Assembly: GCA_913775095.1 (NCBI GenBank)
Contig: CAJYIW010000002.1
Span: 248,001-312,000, forward strand
Reading direction: 5' to 3'
Source of the DNA: an uncultured Siphonobacter sp.
GTDB lineage: Bacteria; Bacteroidota; Bacteroidia; Cytophagales; Spirosomataceae
DNA: 64,000 nucleotides
The notes beneath the pieces were generated by a model, which saw only the letters and a program-made list of their open reading frames with translations, was not told the origin of the DNA and did not search any database. Below are positions 42,315-49,477 of the stretch, piece by piece. Position numbers and translations under genes: made by a program. Positions within the stretch are counted from its first letter, which is position 1; the number at the start of each line of letters is the position of its first letter.

Positions 42315-42611
42315 ATGAAAAACACTTCTCAGAGTGAACAGGAAGAACAGGAAGCAGCCATGGCAGTCTATCAAATCTGCAAACGCTTTATGGCTGATCA
42401 TCGGGTGCGAGACATGCATCAGCATCTAGCTTACATGTTTGCCTATTTCGCCGCTACGCCCATGTATGCGGAACTTCGGGAAGAAACCCGTGGAGATATA
42501 TCTTTCTGTTACGTAGACTTAAATGTACTTATCAATGAGATTGCTCAGCACATCCCGGACGAAGACGCTTTAGAATACATCAGGCTTGGCAAGAGTCAAG
42601 CCGCTGCTTAG
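42315..42611 (+). CDS. Small helical paralogue c
   Basis: A 98-residue member of the same family: EEQEAAMAVYQICKRFM, LAYMFAYFAATPMYAEL, then VLINEIAQHIPDED. Three paralogues in 1.7 kb, all downstream of the recombinase pair, suggest expansion with a linked role. The last member ends before a terminator at 42634. Function unknown. Confidence 0.68.
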   Translation: MKNTSQSEQEEQEAAMAVYQICKRFMADHRVRDMHQHLAYMFAYFAATPMYAELREETRGDISFCYVDLNVLINEIAQHIPDEDALEYIRLGKSQAAA

Positions 42612-42633
42612 CATTTAGTGTGGGAGATTACCT

Positions 42634-42664
42634 AAACCCGTCTGGCATTGCTGGGCGGGTTTTT
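42634..42664 (+). terminator. Terminator ending the recombinase-linked operon
   Basis: AAACCCG pairs with CGGGTTTTT around a 15-bp loop, 23 bp after paralogue c. Confidence 0.65.
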
Positions 42665-42949
42665 ACTGATGGCATAGATGTATTAGCGCCAAAGAAGAGA
42701 GACCATTCTACCGCCAATTCTTCGATCGAATATGGATAACCAGAACCCGTTTATATAGAAAACTCCCGAGGGTTTGCAACACATCGGGAGTACTAATGGC
42801 CATTCTGATTTCCTCGTCCGCCAACGGGGAAGCAGTAGGTGAAACTAGATTAAATAATTGATTTCTAATGAATAGTTATGCCAATAGGTAATATAGTATC
42901 GTCAATAGCCAAGATCTGATCAAAACTCTCTTTTATCGGGTAAGTGTCT
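42665..42949. other. Non-coding stretch with one inverted repeat
   Basis: ACTCCCGA and TCGGGAGT (42,762-42,791) form a hairpin without a T run. No gene is visible. Confidence 0.35.
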
Positions 42950-43375
42950 CTATCTTAGACGTATAGGGTAGAGGGAAGCACGGAGAAGCCAAAAGTCAAT
43001 AATCACTTTCCAAAGTTGAACTAGTTTTTCATAGGAGTTAGGCTTAATGATATAAGCATTGACCCCATGACTGTAAGCTGTATCGATAAAGGTCGTATGC
43101 GAATAAGAAGATACCATAATGATTGGTAGATGTTTCCGCGAGGGTAAGCTGCGAATACAATCAATAAAGGAGAATCCATTCATTCCAGGTAGATCGAAAT
43201 CAACTATGATTAAGTCTATTGGGCTGTAAGATTCCTTAAGATAGTCTAGGGCAGATTCAGCCGAAGAAACTACCTTTAATTGGCAGGTATCTGCATGTAA
43301 CTGATGACTACGTTCCAGGAGGGCTGCATAATTGTCATCGTCTTCGACGACCAGGAAACAAGGTTTGGCTTTCAT
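42950..43375 (-). CDS. Single-domain response regulator 6
   Basis: A 141-residue receiver-only protein of the VVED-DY/NY subtype: VVEDDDNYAALLERSHQ, D59 in IIVDFDLPGMNG, Ser in IIMVSSYSH and K111 in YIIKPNSYEKL. All catalytic residues are kept. It is closest to the receivers at 33821 and 44621 (LLERSH / LLERGH; GVNAYI / GVNAFI; FWLL / FWGG ends). It is on the opposite strand and isolated, with no kinase nearby. Confidence 0.85.
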   Translation of the reverse strand: MKAKPCFLVVEDDDNYAALLERSHQLHADTCQLKVVSSAESALDYLKESYSPIDLIIVDFDLPGMNGFSFIDCIRSLPSRKHLPIIMVSSYSHTTFIDTAYSHGVNAYIIKPNSYEKLVQLWKVIIDFWLLRASLYPIRLR

Positions 43376-43575
43376 AGCAATTTGGAGAAAGGAACCAAGT
43401 TTCGTTGGGTGAGTGAAGTCGGAACGGGATCAATTCAATAGAAAAAGAAGGTTTAGGATAGAATGTTTAAAAGTAATGACTTATCTATCATTTGATAGGT
43501 AGCTGCAAAACGTTGATCAAGAGATAAATAACTCCGTTTTGATCCTTTCTTAGTGGATAGGGTGTAGCTACGGAT

Positions 43576-43606
43576 AAAGGCTTCAGAACTTCTGAGGCTT
43601 TTTTAT
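43576..43606. terminator. Terminator-like hairpin
   Basis: AAAGGCTTCAGAA pairs imperfectly with TTCTGAGGCTTTTTT. It lies in the gap upstream of the lipoprotein gene; which transcript it ends is unclear. Confidence 0.5.
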
Positions 43607-43699
43607 TAGGGGGAACGATAACCTATAGACGCTCATAACAGAAGCTGACCGATCCATTTGTATCTTAGTCCCCTTGAAGTTCCTCCTAATCTACTTAAC

Positions 43700-44437
43700 T
43701 TGAAAACGCTTCTACTTCTGCCTGTGCTGGCTTTACTACTCTTTGGCTGTAAAAAAACTACCCATGAGCCGGAGCCCGTCATTGATCCTGTCTCACAAGT
43801 ATCTGAGGACAAACAGTTCATTCATTTAAAAGCCAATGGCAAAGATCTGCTCTGGGTCGAAAACGACACAATTTCTGTTGGATATTACCGGAGTTATTCA
43901 AAACATTATCCTGATTCAACCTTAGACCGCACCCTAACCTTCCATTTTACATTTGGCTTTCGTTTCACTCAATCTTCGCTTCGGTCAGGCGAGAAAATAT
44001 CTTTAGCTCTCGAAAATCCAATTCCTGCTCGCGAATCTGTTTCCTTTTATGATGATGAATGTAAATACACGAAGCCAGCTTATATACATAAGATATTGTC
44101 TCCAGGCTCCAGAAGTATCAGCAGTAGAAATGTTGGTTGTACAGAAGCCAATATCAAAGCCAATGCTTCTTTAGGTTATCGGCTCTTTGATAAAATGGAA
44201 AACACAAAAATTATCTATGACGAGCGAACAACCAATGCTTGGCTGTGTTTGCCGGCTTTAGATCAGGAAGGGTCTTCCGTAGAAATTACGTCACTCAGGC
44301 CGTTTAAGCACCCTTCGATGGGGCAGGGCTGGATGATAGACGTAACATTTAAAGCGAAGCTTTATGATTACTACTCTCTAGACCCTAAGCCTGCTACTGG
44401 TCGTGCCCGGGTCTTTTTATATGAGTGTAAAGACTAG
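43700..44437 (+). CDS. Hypothetical lipoprotein
   Basis: A 245-residue protein with the lipoprotein signal LKTLLLLPVLALLLFGC followed by KKTTHEPEPV. TTG 43700 is chosen because a normal signal begins there; ATG 43658 would put 14 uncharged residues in front. The mature part is beta-rich with many Cys (C-x-x-x in DECKYT, NVGCTEA, YECKD), which may form disulfides. I recognise no family. It is a likely outer-membrane-anchored cargo protein. Confidence 0.65.
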   Translation: MKTLLLLPVLALLLFGCKKTTHEPEPVIDPVSQVSEDKQFIHLKANGKDLLWVENDTISVGYYRSYSKHYPDSTLDRTLTFHFTFGFRFTQSSLRSGEKISLALENPIPARESVSFYDDECKYTKPAYIHKILSPGSRSISSRNVGCTEANIKANASLGYRLFDKMENTKIIYDERTTNAWLCLPALDQEGSSVEITSLRPFKHPSMGQGWMIDVTFKAKLYDYYSLDPKPATGRARVFLYECKD

Positions 44438-44620
44438 TCCAATGTCTAATAGGCTCTCATCAATTTTGATGGGCCTGATTATGAGGCGGTTCACCTAAGA
44501 GTGAATGCCGTTCGACATCATGTCGAACTCCAAGTAAGCTCGGCAATAGTCGGGCTTATGTTGTTTAAAGACTGCATGGAACACATCTTTCATTAGTCAT
44601 GGACTAAACAGGAGAAAGCC

Positions 44621-45046
44621 ATGAAAACATCGATTATAACGCCTTTGATCTTAGTAGTTGAGGATGATAAAGATTACATTGAATTATTAGAGAGAGGTCA
44701 TAAGAAGAGCAATATTGCTTGCCACTACGTATGTATCGAGACCGCTGAGAATGCACTAGATTTTCTAAGGGCGAACGATATCACCCCTAACCTCATCCTG
44801 CTGGATTATGACTTACCAGGCATGAATGGTTTTGAAATGATGGAGGAGCTAAAGCAGTCTGAATGGAAGGCTATTCCTATTTTGATGTTCTCGATTCATA
44901 ACCGACCTCAACTGATTAAAGAGGCTTACCAACGGGGCGTAAATGCCTTCATTCCTAAACCCGAAGGCTATAGCTCAATCATTGAACTTTGGAGTACCCT
45001 CTGCTCTTTCTGGGGAGGTCATGTGAGCCTGCCTATTCTTAGCTAG
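44621..45046 (+). CDS. Single-domain response regulator 7
   Basis: A 141-residue receiver-only protein: VVEDDKDYIELLERGHKKS at residues 12-30, D62 in LILLDYDLPGMNGF, Ser in ILMFSIHNR and K113 in AFIPKPEGY. It belongs to the same subtype as 33821 and 42950. The seventh such gene in one 30-kb element, again without a kinase or output domain. The long leader (about 180 bp) shows no clear promoter. Confidence 0.85.
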   Translation: MKTSIITPLILVVEDDKDYIELLERGHKKSNIACHYVCIETAENALDFLRANDITPNLILLDYDLPGMNGFEMMEELKQSEWKAIPILMFSIHNRPQLIKEAYQRGVNAFIPKPEGYSSIIELWSTLCSFWGGHVSLPILS

Positions 45047-45217
45047 CATACATCCAGAACGGAGATTTTCAGATCCCATCAGTCTAGGAATGACAGTCAG
45101 ATAAGGAACTCAATAGCATTTCATTGAAATTGAAAAGTAGGTCCAGAGTTGACAAGCTTTTGCTGTGCATGTGGTTATAACTGCTCTAATTATCAAACTA
45201 TACTATTTTGAATATCT

Positions 45218-45436
45218 ATGGATTATAGATCCATCACCTATTTATTAGCTTTCAAGAAAACGGGTCAAGTCACCATTAGTGAGTTTCCTACTGATTTGCA
45301 AGATTTTGCCTACCGAGCAATTGGAGACCTAGAGGCAAGGGGCTTAGTCAAAGTTGTGAGAGATGAAGATGATGAAATAGAGTCAGCGGATCTTACCCTG
45401 GCAGGTATGCAGGCCCTTCAAAGATTTAAAGACTAG
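45218..45436 (+). CDS. Small winged-helix-like protein
   Basis: A 72-residue protein (MDYRSITYLLAFKKTGQVTI). The order of helix, TISEFP turn, AYRAIGDLEARGLVKVV and a strand pair fits a small winged helix that binds DNA, as in phage repressors of the MarR-like size class. This is inferred from the pattern; no family is certain. It lies 170 bp after receiver 7 and 61 bp before the HTH gene. Confidence 0.55.
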   Translation: MDYRSITYLLAFKKTGQVTISEFPTDLQDFAYRAIGDLEARGLVKVVRDEDDEIESADLTLAGMQALQRFKD

Positions 45437-45497
45437 GCGTAGTGCTCTGATCGTTAGTAGGTTTTGTACACCTCAAGAGACGATCGTCTGACTGCAT

Positions 45498-45761
45498 ATG
45501 GAAAACCCTTTCGAAGTACTCGCTCAACGCATGGATCGCATTGAAGAGCTATTAGTGAAGCTAACCGATAAGTTGAATGAGTTTCCTCCTAAAGAGAAAA
45601 GGTATATGGGGACTAGAGAGGCTGCAGAATGGCTACGAATTAGTACGTCATCCCTCTACAGCCAGCTAAAGTCCATACCTCATACCAAAAGGGGTAAGCG
45701 TTTGTACTTTGACAGAGATGAGCTGGCCAGCTATGTTAAGAATGGTCCTGCCAATCATTAG
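45498..45761 (+). CDS. Excisionase-like helix-turn-helix protein (HTH_17), second copy
   Basis: An 87-residue protein. A coiled-coil N-terminus (RMDRIEELLVKLTDKLNEF) leads to the HTH_17 fold: MGTREAAEWLRISTSSLY, then KRLYFDRDELASYV. It aligns with the HTH protein at 19043 (VSEAAELLGIASQTLY; GRLYFKRTELIDYL). Position directly beside the right attachment region and its spaced repeats makes it the better candidate for the excision factor. Confidence 0.78.
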   Translation: MENPFEVLAQRMDRIEELLVKLTDKLNEFPPKEKRYMGTREAAEWLRISTSSLYSQLKSIPHTKRGKRLYFDRDELASYVKNGPANH

Positions 45762-46056
45762 GTTAAGCGTTATGTAATTATTACAGTACGGTAGCTGAGG
45801 AAAACCGAAATTGGCTGACAATGAGGTAAATACCCTTTGGGGATAAGGTCTTGAGAGGATTGTCGACAAAATTGGCGATACGCAAGAGTGACGCAAGTGC
45901 TGAAAGTGACGCTCAAACAAAATCTTTTTTTGCGATGAGTAGTGACGCTGAATGACTTCTGTCGGTTTTGTCGGCACCCCTTCGGTGCATTTTGACTAAA
46001 ATTCAAAGGCTCTAGACCTCTTCAAAAAGAGCCTTGAAGTACATCATCAATGAATA

Positions 46057-46077
46057 TGTTGGCTTGTTTGTTGGCTC
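46057..46077. promoter_or_regulatory. Paired TGTTGGCT(T/C) sites near attR
   Basis: Copies at 46057-46065 (last base T) and 46069-46077 (last base C), with the same 12-bp spacing and orientation as the pair at 15946-15966. Confidence 0.55.
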
Positions 46078-46084
46078 GTCAATC

Positions 46085-46118
46085 AAAAAAGCACCTAGCA
46101 AACGAATGCTAAGTGCCT
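46085..46118 (-). terminator. tRNA terminator supplied by the element
   Basis: Read on the minus strand, GCACTTAGCA pairs with TGCTAGGTGC before six T. It lies inside the element, directly after the restored tRNA gene. Confidence 0.7.
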
Positions 46119-46128
46119 GATTATGAGA

Positions 46129-46175
46129 GTGGGCCCTGTAGGTTTCGAACCTACGACCAATTGATTATGAGTCAA
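46129..46175. other. attR: 47-bp direct repeat within the complete tRNA gene
   Basis: Identical to 15775-15821. It covers the 3' half of the tRNA from the anticodon stem to the discriminator base, so the element restored the tRNA when it integrated. Confidence 0.92.
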
Positions 46176-46202
46176 CTGCTCTAACCCCTGAGCTAAGGGC
46201 CC
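46130..46202 (-). tRNA. tRNA-Ile2 (anticodon CAU), possibly tRNA-Met
   Basis: A 73-base cloverleaf: acceptor GGGCCCT / AGGGCCC, D arm CTTAGCTCAGGGGTTAGAGC, anticodon loop CTCATAA between TTGA-type stems, and T arm with GGTTCGAACC; discriminator A, CCA not encoded. The body closely resembles E. coli ileX (CTTAGCTCAG-GGTTAGAGCA, GACTCATAATC, TTGGTCG), so I favour Ile2, whose C34 is turned to lysidine to read AUA; CAU alone could also be Met. The 3' half is attR of the element. Confidence 0.88.
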
Positions 46203-46325
46203 GATCTGACGATGGATCGCCAAATGAACCGCAAGTTTACACTTTTTTATAACCTTTTCCAATGGCTGATTAAACCTTACACCACTTTTTTGTTTCCAAG
46301 CCCCTGAACGCTAACAAAAACAGTC

Positions 46326-46646
46326 ATGAAAAAAACTATTGCTTTCTTCGTTGCAGGTCTGCTTTCTGCTACGCTGACTTTCGCTCAGAACGATCAGCGA
46401 CGCTCACCCGAAGAACGGGCTCAGCGTCAAACTGAACAGCTAACCAAACAACTGAATCTCTCCACGGAACAGGCGGAAAAAGTAAAAGCCCTCAGCGATG
46501 ACCGCATGAAACAGATGCAGGAAATGCGGGCTAACGGGGCTCGTCCGGATCGTCAGAAAATGCAGGAGTTACAGGAAAATTACGAAGCTAAACTCAAGCC
46601 TATCCTTAGTACCGAACAGTGGACGCAGTATGAAAAGATTCGCTAA
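46326..46646 (+). CDS. Spy/CpxP-like periplasmic protein with possible premature stop
   Basis: A 106-residue protein with a signal peptide (MKKTIAFFVAGLLSATLTFA). The mature part is a charged coil with LNLSTEQAEKVKALSDDRMK and a LTxxQ-like second motif (LSTEQWTQYEK), as in Spy-type envelope chaperones. Past the TAA at 46644 the same frame continues with EQRSRMRDRRPDGGN to a stop at 46694, basic like the tail of related proteins, so a GAA-to-TAA change may have cut the C-terminus. It is the first gene beyond the element. Confidence 0.78.
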   Translation: MKKTIAFFVAGLLSATLTFAQNDQRRSPEERAQRQTEQLTKQLNLSTEQAEKVKALSDDRMKQMQEMRANGARPDRQKMQELQENYEAKLKPILSTEQWTQYEKIR

Positions 46647-46778
46647 GAACAGCGAAGCCGCATGCGGGACCGCCGCCCCGACGGTGGTAATTAATCCAAA
46701 GATAATGTTGGGGACAGAAGTAGGAACGTATTTTTATGCGTTCCTATTTTCGTTTTACCGAGGCTCTGGCCCCTCCTT

Positions 46779-48008
46779 ATGAATAAGAAAAAAGTACTTA
46801 ACGACCCTGTCTACGGCTTTATCACCATTCCCGGTCACCTGATTTTCGACCTGATTGAACACCCTTATTTTCAACGCCTTCGCCGTATTAAACAGCTGGG
46901 TATGGCCGAGCTGGTTTATCCCGGTGCCCTGCATACCCGCTTTCATCACGCCCTGGGAGCCATGCACCTCATGGGCGAGGCCATCAGTACGCTCAAAAGC
47001 AAAGGCCATCTGATTTCAGATCAGGAGTGCGAAGCCGTCCAGATCGCGATTCTGTTGCATGATATTGGTCACGGGCCTTTTTCACACGTACTGGAACATA
47101 CGTTGCTGCACCACGTCTCGCACGAGCGAATTTCGCTCCTGCTGATGAACGAACTGAATCAGGAATTTAACGGAGCTCTGGATCTGGCCATTCGGATGTT
47201 TTCGGGACAATACGAACGCCGCTTTTTCTACGATCTGATTTCCAGTCAGCTGGATATTGATCGACTGGATTACCTCAATCGCGATTGCTTTTTTACGGGA
47301 GTCACCGAAGGAAGTATCGGTTCGGAACGCATTGTGAAGCTGTTGGATGTGGTTGATAATCAGTTGGTCGTAGAACAGAAAGGGGTCTATTCCATTGAGA
47401 ATTTTCTGACAGCCCGACGGCTGATGTACTGGCAGGTATATCTGCACAAAACGTCCATTTGTGCGGAAACGATGTTGATTCAGCTCATTCGCCGGGCTCG
47501 GGAGTTAGTCCACGAAGGTCAAACCGTTTATGCCACTCCTGCTCTGGAAACGTTTTTGTTTAATGAGCCAAACCTGCAGGATTTTCAGACGCATCCGCAA
47601 TACATTAAAGCCTTCACGCGACTGGACGATTACGATATCTGGGCCTGCATTAAGCAGTGGACCGTTCATTCTGATCGTCTCTTAGCCCATCTGTCAACGA
47701 TGTTACTGGATCGTAAACTGTATAAGATTCGCTTTTTCGATGCTGCTCCTTCGGAAGAAGTACTGGACGATTTTCGGAAGCGGGTACTGGCTCTGCCCGG
47801 CGTGACCGAAGCAGAGTTACCTTATCTGGTGGTGCAGGGAGAAACGACCAACTCAGCGTATTTATCCAGTCGTCAGCCCATTCGGATTTTAACCAAAGAC
47901 CGGGGCGTGGTGGACGTTTCAGAAGCTTCGGATTTGCCCACCATCAAGGCCCTAAGTCAGATCGTCAGAAAATTCTACGTGGCGTATGCCATTCGCGGAA
48001 TCTCCTAA
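46779..48008 (+). CDS. HD-domain phosphohydrolase, dGTPase/SAMHD1-like
   Basis: A 409-residue protein with the complete HD dNTPase layout: QRLRRIKQLGM at the start, H in RFHHALGAMHL (about residue 53), the HD pair in LLHDIGHGPFSH (about residue 93) and the distal Asp in SQLDIDRLDYLNRD (about residue 160). Proteins of this layout hydrolyse dNTPs to deoxynucleosides and triphosphate; the preferred substrate here is not known. A hairpin follows, shared with the convergent TPR gene. Confidence 0.88.
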   Translation: MNKKKVLNDPVYGFITIPGHLIFDLIEHPYFQRLRRIKQLGMAELVYPGALHTRFHHALGAMHLMGEAISTLKSKGHLISDQECEAVQIAILLHDIGHGPFSHVLEHTLLHHVSHERISLLLMNELNQEFNGALDLAIRMFSGQYERRFFYDLISSQLDIDRLDYLNRDCFFTGVTEGSIGSERIVKLLDVVDNQLVVEQKGVYSIENFLTARRLMYWQVYLHKTSICAETMLIQLIRRARELVHEGQTVYATPALETFLFNEPNLQDFQTHPQYIKAFTRLDDYDIWACIKQWTVHSDRLLAHLSTMLLDRKLYKIRFFDAAPSEEVLDDFRKRVLALPGVTEAELPYLVVQGETTNSAYLSSRQPIRILTKDRGVVDVSEASDLPTIKALSQIVRKFYVAYAIRGIS

Positions 48009-48009
48009 G

Positions 48010-48052
48010 ATCAATAGCGTACATAAAAGAATTATTTATGTACGCTATTGAT
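48010..48052. terminator. Bidirectional hairpin terminator between convergent genes
   Basis: ATCAATAGCGTACATAAA pairs perfectly with 48035-48052 around a 7-bp AT loop. It overlaps the 3' end of the TPR gene (stop at 48032). Confidence 0.7.
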
Positions 48053-48874
48053 GGCCTGCTCTACTTCATACATTGAAATTTGATGGGGATAATTGCAATA
48101 ATAAACGTTATCCTCAATAAACATATAGCCATTTTCAAAAGCATTCTTCGCCAGTTCCAGATGTTTCAGTGCGAGCGAATGTTTTTTTTCATGGAGGTAT
48201 ATAAGAGACAGATAAAAGTTAGCATCAGGAAACTGATTATAACTTTTCAGGCACTCTATTAAATACTTTTTAGCTGATTTATAATTTTTCATTTCATAGT
48301 GTACTACACCCATATAAAAAAGTGTGTTGAAATGAATACCTTTAGATTTATACTTCTTCTGAAGCCTGATATCCTGTTTTAAATTTTTCTCAGCATCCTT
48401 ATATTGGCCCATTTCTAAATAACACAAACCTTCATAAAATGAGTAAAAGTGATCCATTATAGATGCTTCCGGATGGTATTGTCTGGCTAATTTAAAGTCT
48501 GCTAAAGCTCCTTCATAATCCTTTGTAAAGATGCACTTCAAAAATGCTCTGTAGTCAATCCATTTATTCGGATCCAGTTCTACTGCTTTATCTTCCAGAG
48601 ACATCGCTTTTCCAAAATCTCCATATTTGATATAAGGAATTGCTTTTTCCCGATACGCCTCCGCAATACCAGGACAGATGGATATTAAACTATCGCAATA
48701 GATTTCCCACTTTGGGTGGGTATATCCGTATCGATGTGCTCCCTTATCCAGGTATCTGGTTATCAGACTGTCTCGGATAGCTTTGTTCGCACAGATATCC
48801 GTTTGAGCAAAGGTAAATGACTGAAAATACAGCGTAAGAAAAAGGCTAAGGCAATACCGAAATGACTTTTCCAT
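48032..48874 (-). CDS. Secreted tetratricopeptide-repeat protein
   Basis: A 280-residue protein. Signal peptide: residues 1-23 (MEKSFRYCLSLFLTLYFQSF). At least five TPR-like helix pairs follow, for example AIPYIKYGDFGKAMSLEDKA, FYEGLCYLEMGQYKDAEKNL, FYMGVVHYEMKNYKSAKKYL and FYLSLIYLHEKKHSLALKHL. TPR solenoids bind other proteins; the partner is unknown. It overlaps the upstream gene by 29 bp and both are AT-richer than the surroundings. Confidence 0.8.
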   Translation of the reverse strand: MEKSFRYCLSLFLTLYFQSFTFAQTDICANKAIRDSLITRYLDKGAHRYGYTHPKWEIYCDSLISICPGIAEAYREKAIPYIKYGDFGKAMSLEDKAVELDPNKWIDYRAFLKCIFTKDYEGALADFKLARQYHPEASIMDHFYSFYEGLCYLEMGQYKDAEKNLKQDIRLQKKYKSKGIHFNTLFYMGVVHYEMKNYKSAKKYLIECLKSYNQFPDANFYLSLIYLHEKKHSLALKHLELAKNAFENGYMFIEDNVYYCNYPHQISMYEVEQAINSVHK

Positions 48875-49331
48875 TTTTAATCTTAAAAGATAAATAGGTA
48901 TAGTAATTAACAGGAATAATGGAATTGTATTTAATAGCTTTCCACTGATGGAGTGATTTTACGTAATTAAATAGATCGTCAACGTAAGTATTAGTGAAGT
49001 GATAAGGCTTATAACTTTCATCTGTCTGAAGTACATGAACTCGCTGCGAAGGCTTTCCCTGACAATCAATTAATAAATGAAAGGTGACATATCCGTTGCC
49101 TTTATAGGTGCGTCCCAGATTGGATAAGTATTGAGTTACTTCAGTCAACAGGGTAGCTGAGCTTTTAGGATACTTGCCCTGTACCTGATAATAATAAGCA
49201 TTCTTACAGGAGACACACGTAGGGCTTATGGTGAAAGTAGTATCCATAAATTCACCCGTAGGTAAAGAAAAATGCTGACAAAAGCAGCTGAACGAGATAG
49301 ACAGGAGGAAGGCTGCTAATAAGTATCTCAT
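48846..49331 (-). CDS. Secreted hypothetical protein, TonB-C-like fold
   Basis: A 161-residue exported protein. ATG 49331 gives a good signal peptide (MRYLLAAFLLSISFSCFC). The mature part has a C-x-x-C in PTCVSCKNAYYY and a segment GNGYVTFHLLIDCQGKPSQR followed by a helix, WKAIKYNSIIPVNYY and final strands, similar in order to TonB C-terminal-domain proteins of Bacteroidota. This similarity is by pattern only. The gene overlaps the TPR gene by 29 bp, so they are one operon. ATG codons at 49340 and 49361 upstream are alternatives. Confidence 0.65.
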   Translation of the reverse strand: MRYLLAAFLLSISFSCFCQHFSLPTGEFMDTTFTISPTCVSCKNAYYYQVQGKYPKSSATLLTEVTQYLSNLGRTYKGNGYVTFHLLIDCQGKPSQRVHVLQTDESYKPYHFTNTYVDDLFNYVKSLHQWKAIKYNSIIPVNYYTYLSFKIKNGKVISVLP

Positions 49332-49477
49332 ATAAAACATGATGAATAAATATAACGCCAATAGTAGATGTATTTACTCGTTATTCATATCACTTAATTA
49401 GGTAACGGTAAAGGGATTGAAAACCAGTTAAGCTCTCAATCCCTTTCTGAATTATAGGTATTTCTGAAAACTAATTC

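Larger units (their letters stand above)
45762..46128. other. Right-end recombination region of the element
   Basis: There is no gene. AGTGACGC occurs at 45887, 45905 and 45941, spaced 18 and 36 bp. The paired TGTTGGCT(C/T) sites follow at 46057 and 46069, then a terminator and attR. The layout resembles excisionase and integrase arm sites. Confidence 0.6.
15775..46175. mobile_element. 30.35-kb integrated element in the 3' end of tRNA-Ile2(CAU), phage-satellite-like
   Basis: It is bounded by 47-bp direct repeats, with a tyrosine integrase 190 bp inside the left repeat and paired TGTTGGCT(C/T) sites near both ends. The left half encodes replication and phage-type functions (nuclease, RecA-like ATPase, primase-like protein, terminase-small-subunit-like protein, tape measure). 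The right half carries receiver proteins, surface proteins and a second recombinase pair. No capsid, portal, large terminase, relaxase or type IV secretion genes are visible, so it is neither a full prophage nor a self-transmissible conjugative element. A satellite or a decayed prophage with cargo are the main explanations. Confidence 0.85.

Noticed and set aside
45666-46006. Minus-strand frames in the right end of the element
   Set aside because: They cover the repeat-rich attachment region, have no domain and overlap the HTH gene.
15775-46175. Integrative conjugative element
   Set aside because: No relaxase, coupling protein or type IV secretion genes are visible anywhere between the att sites.
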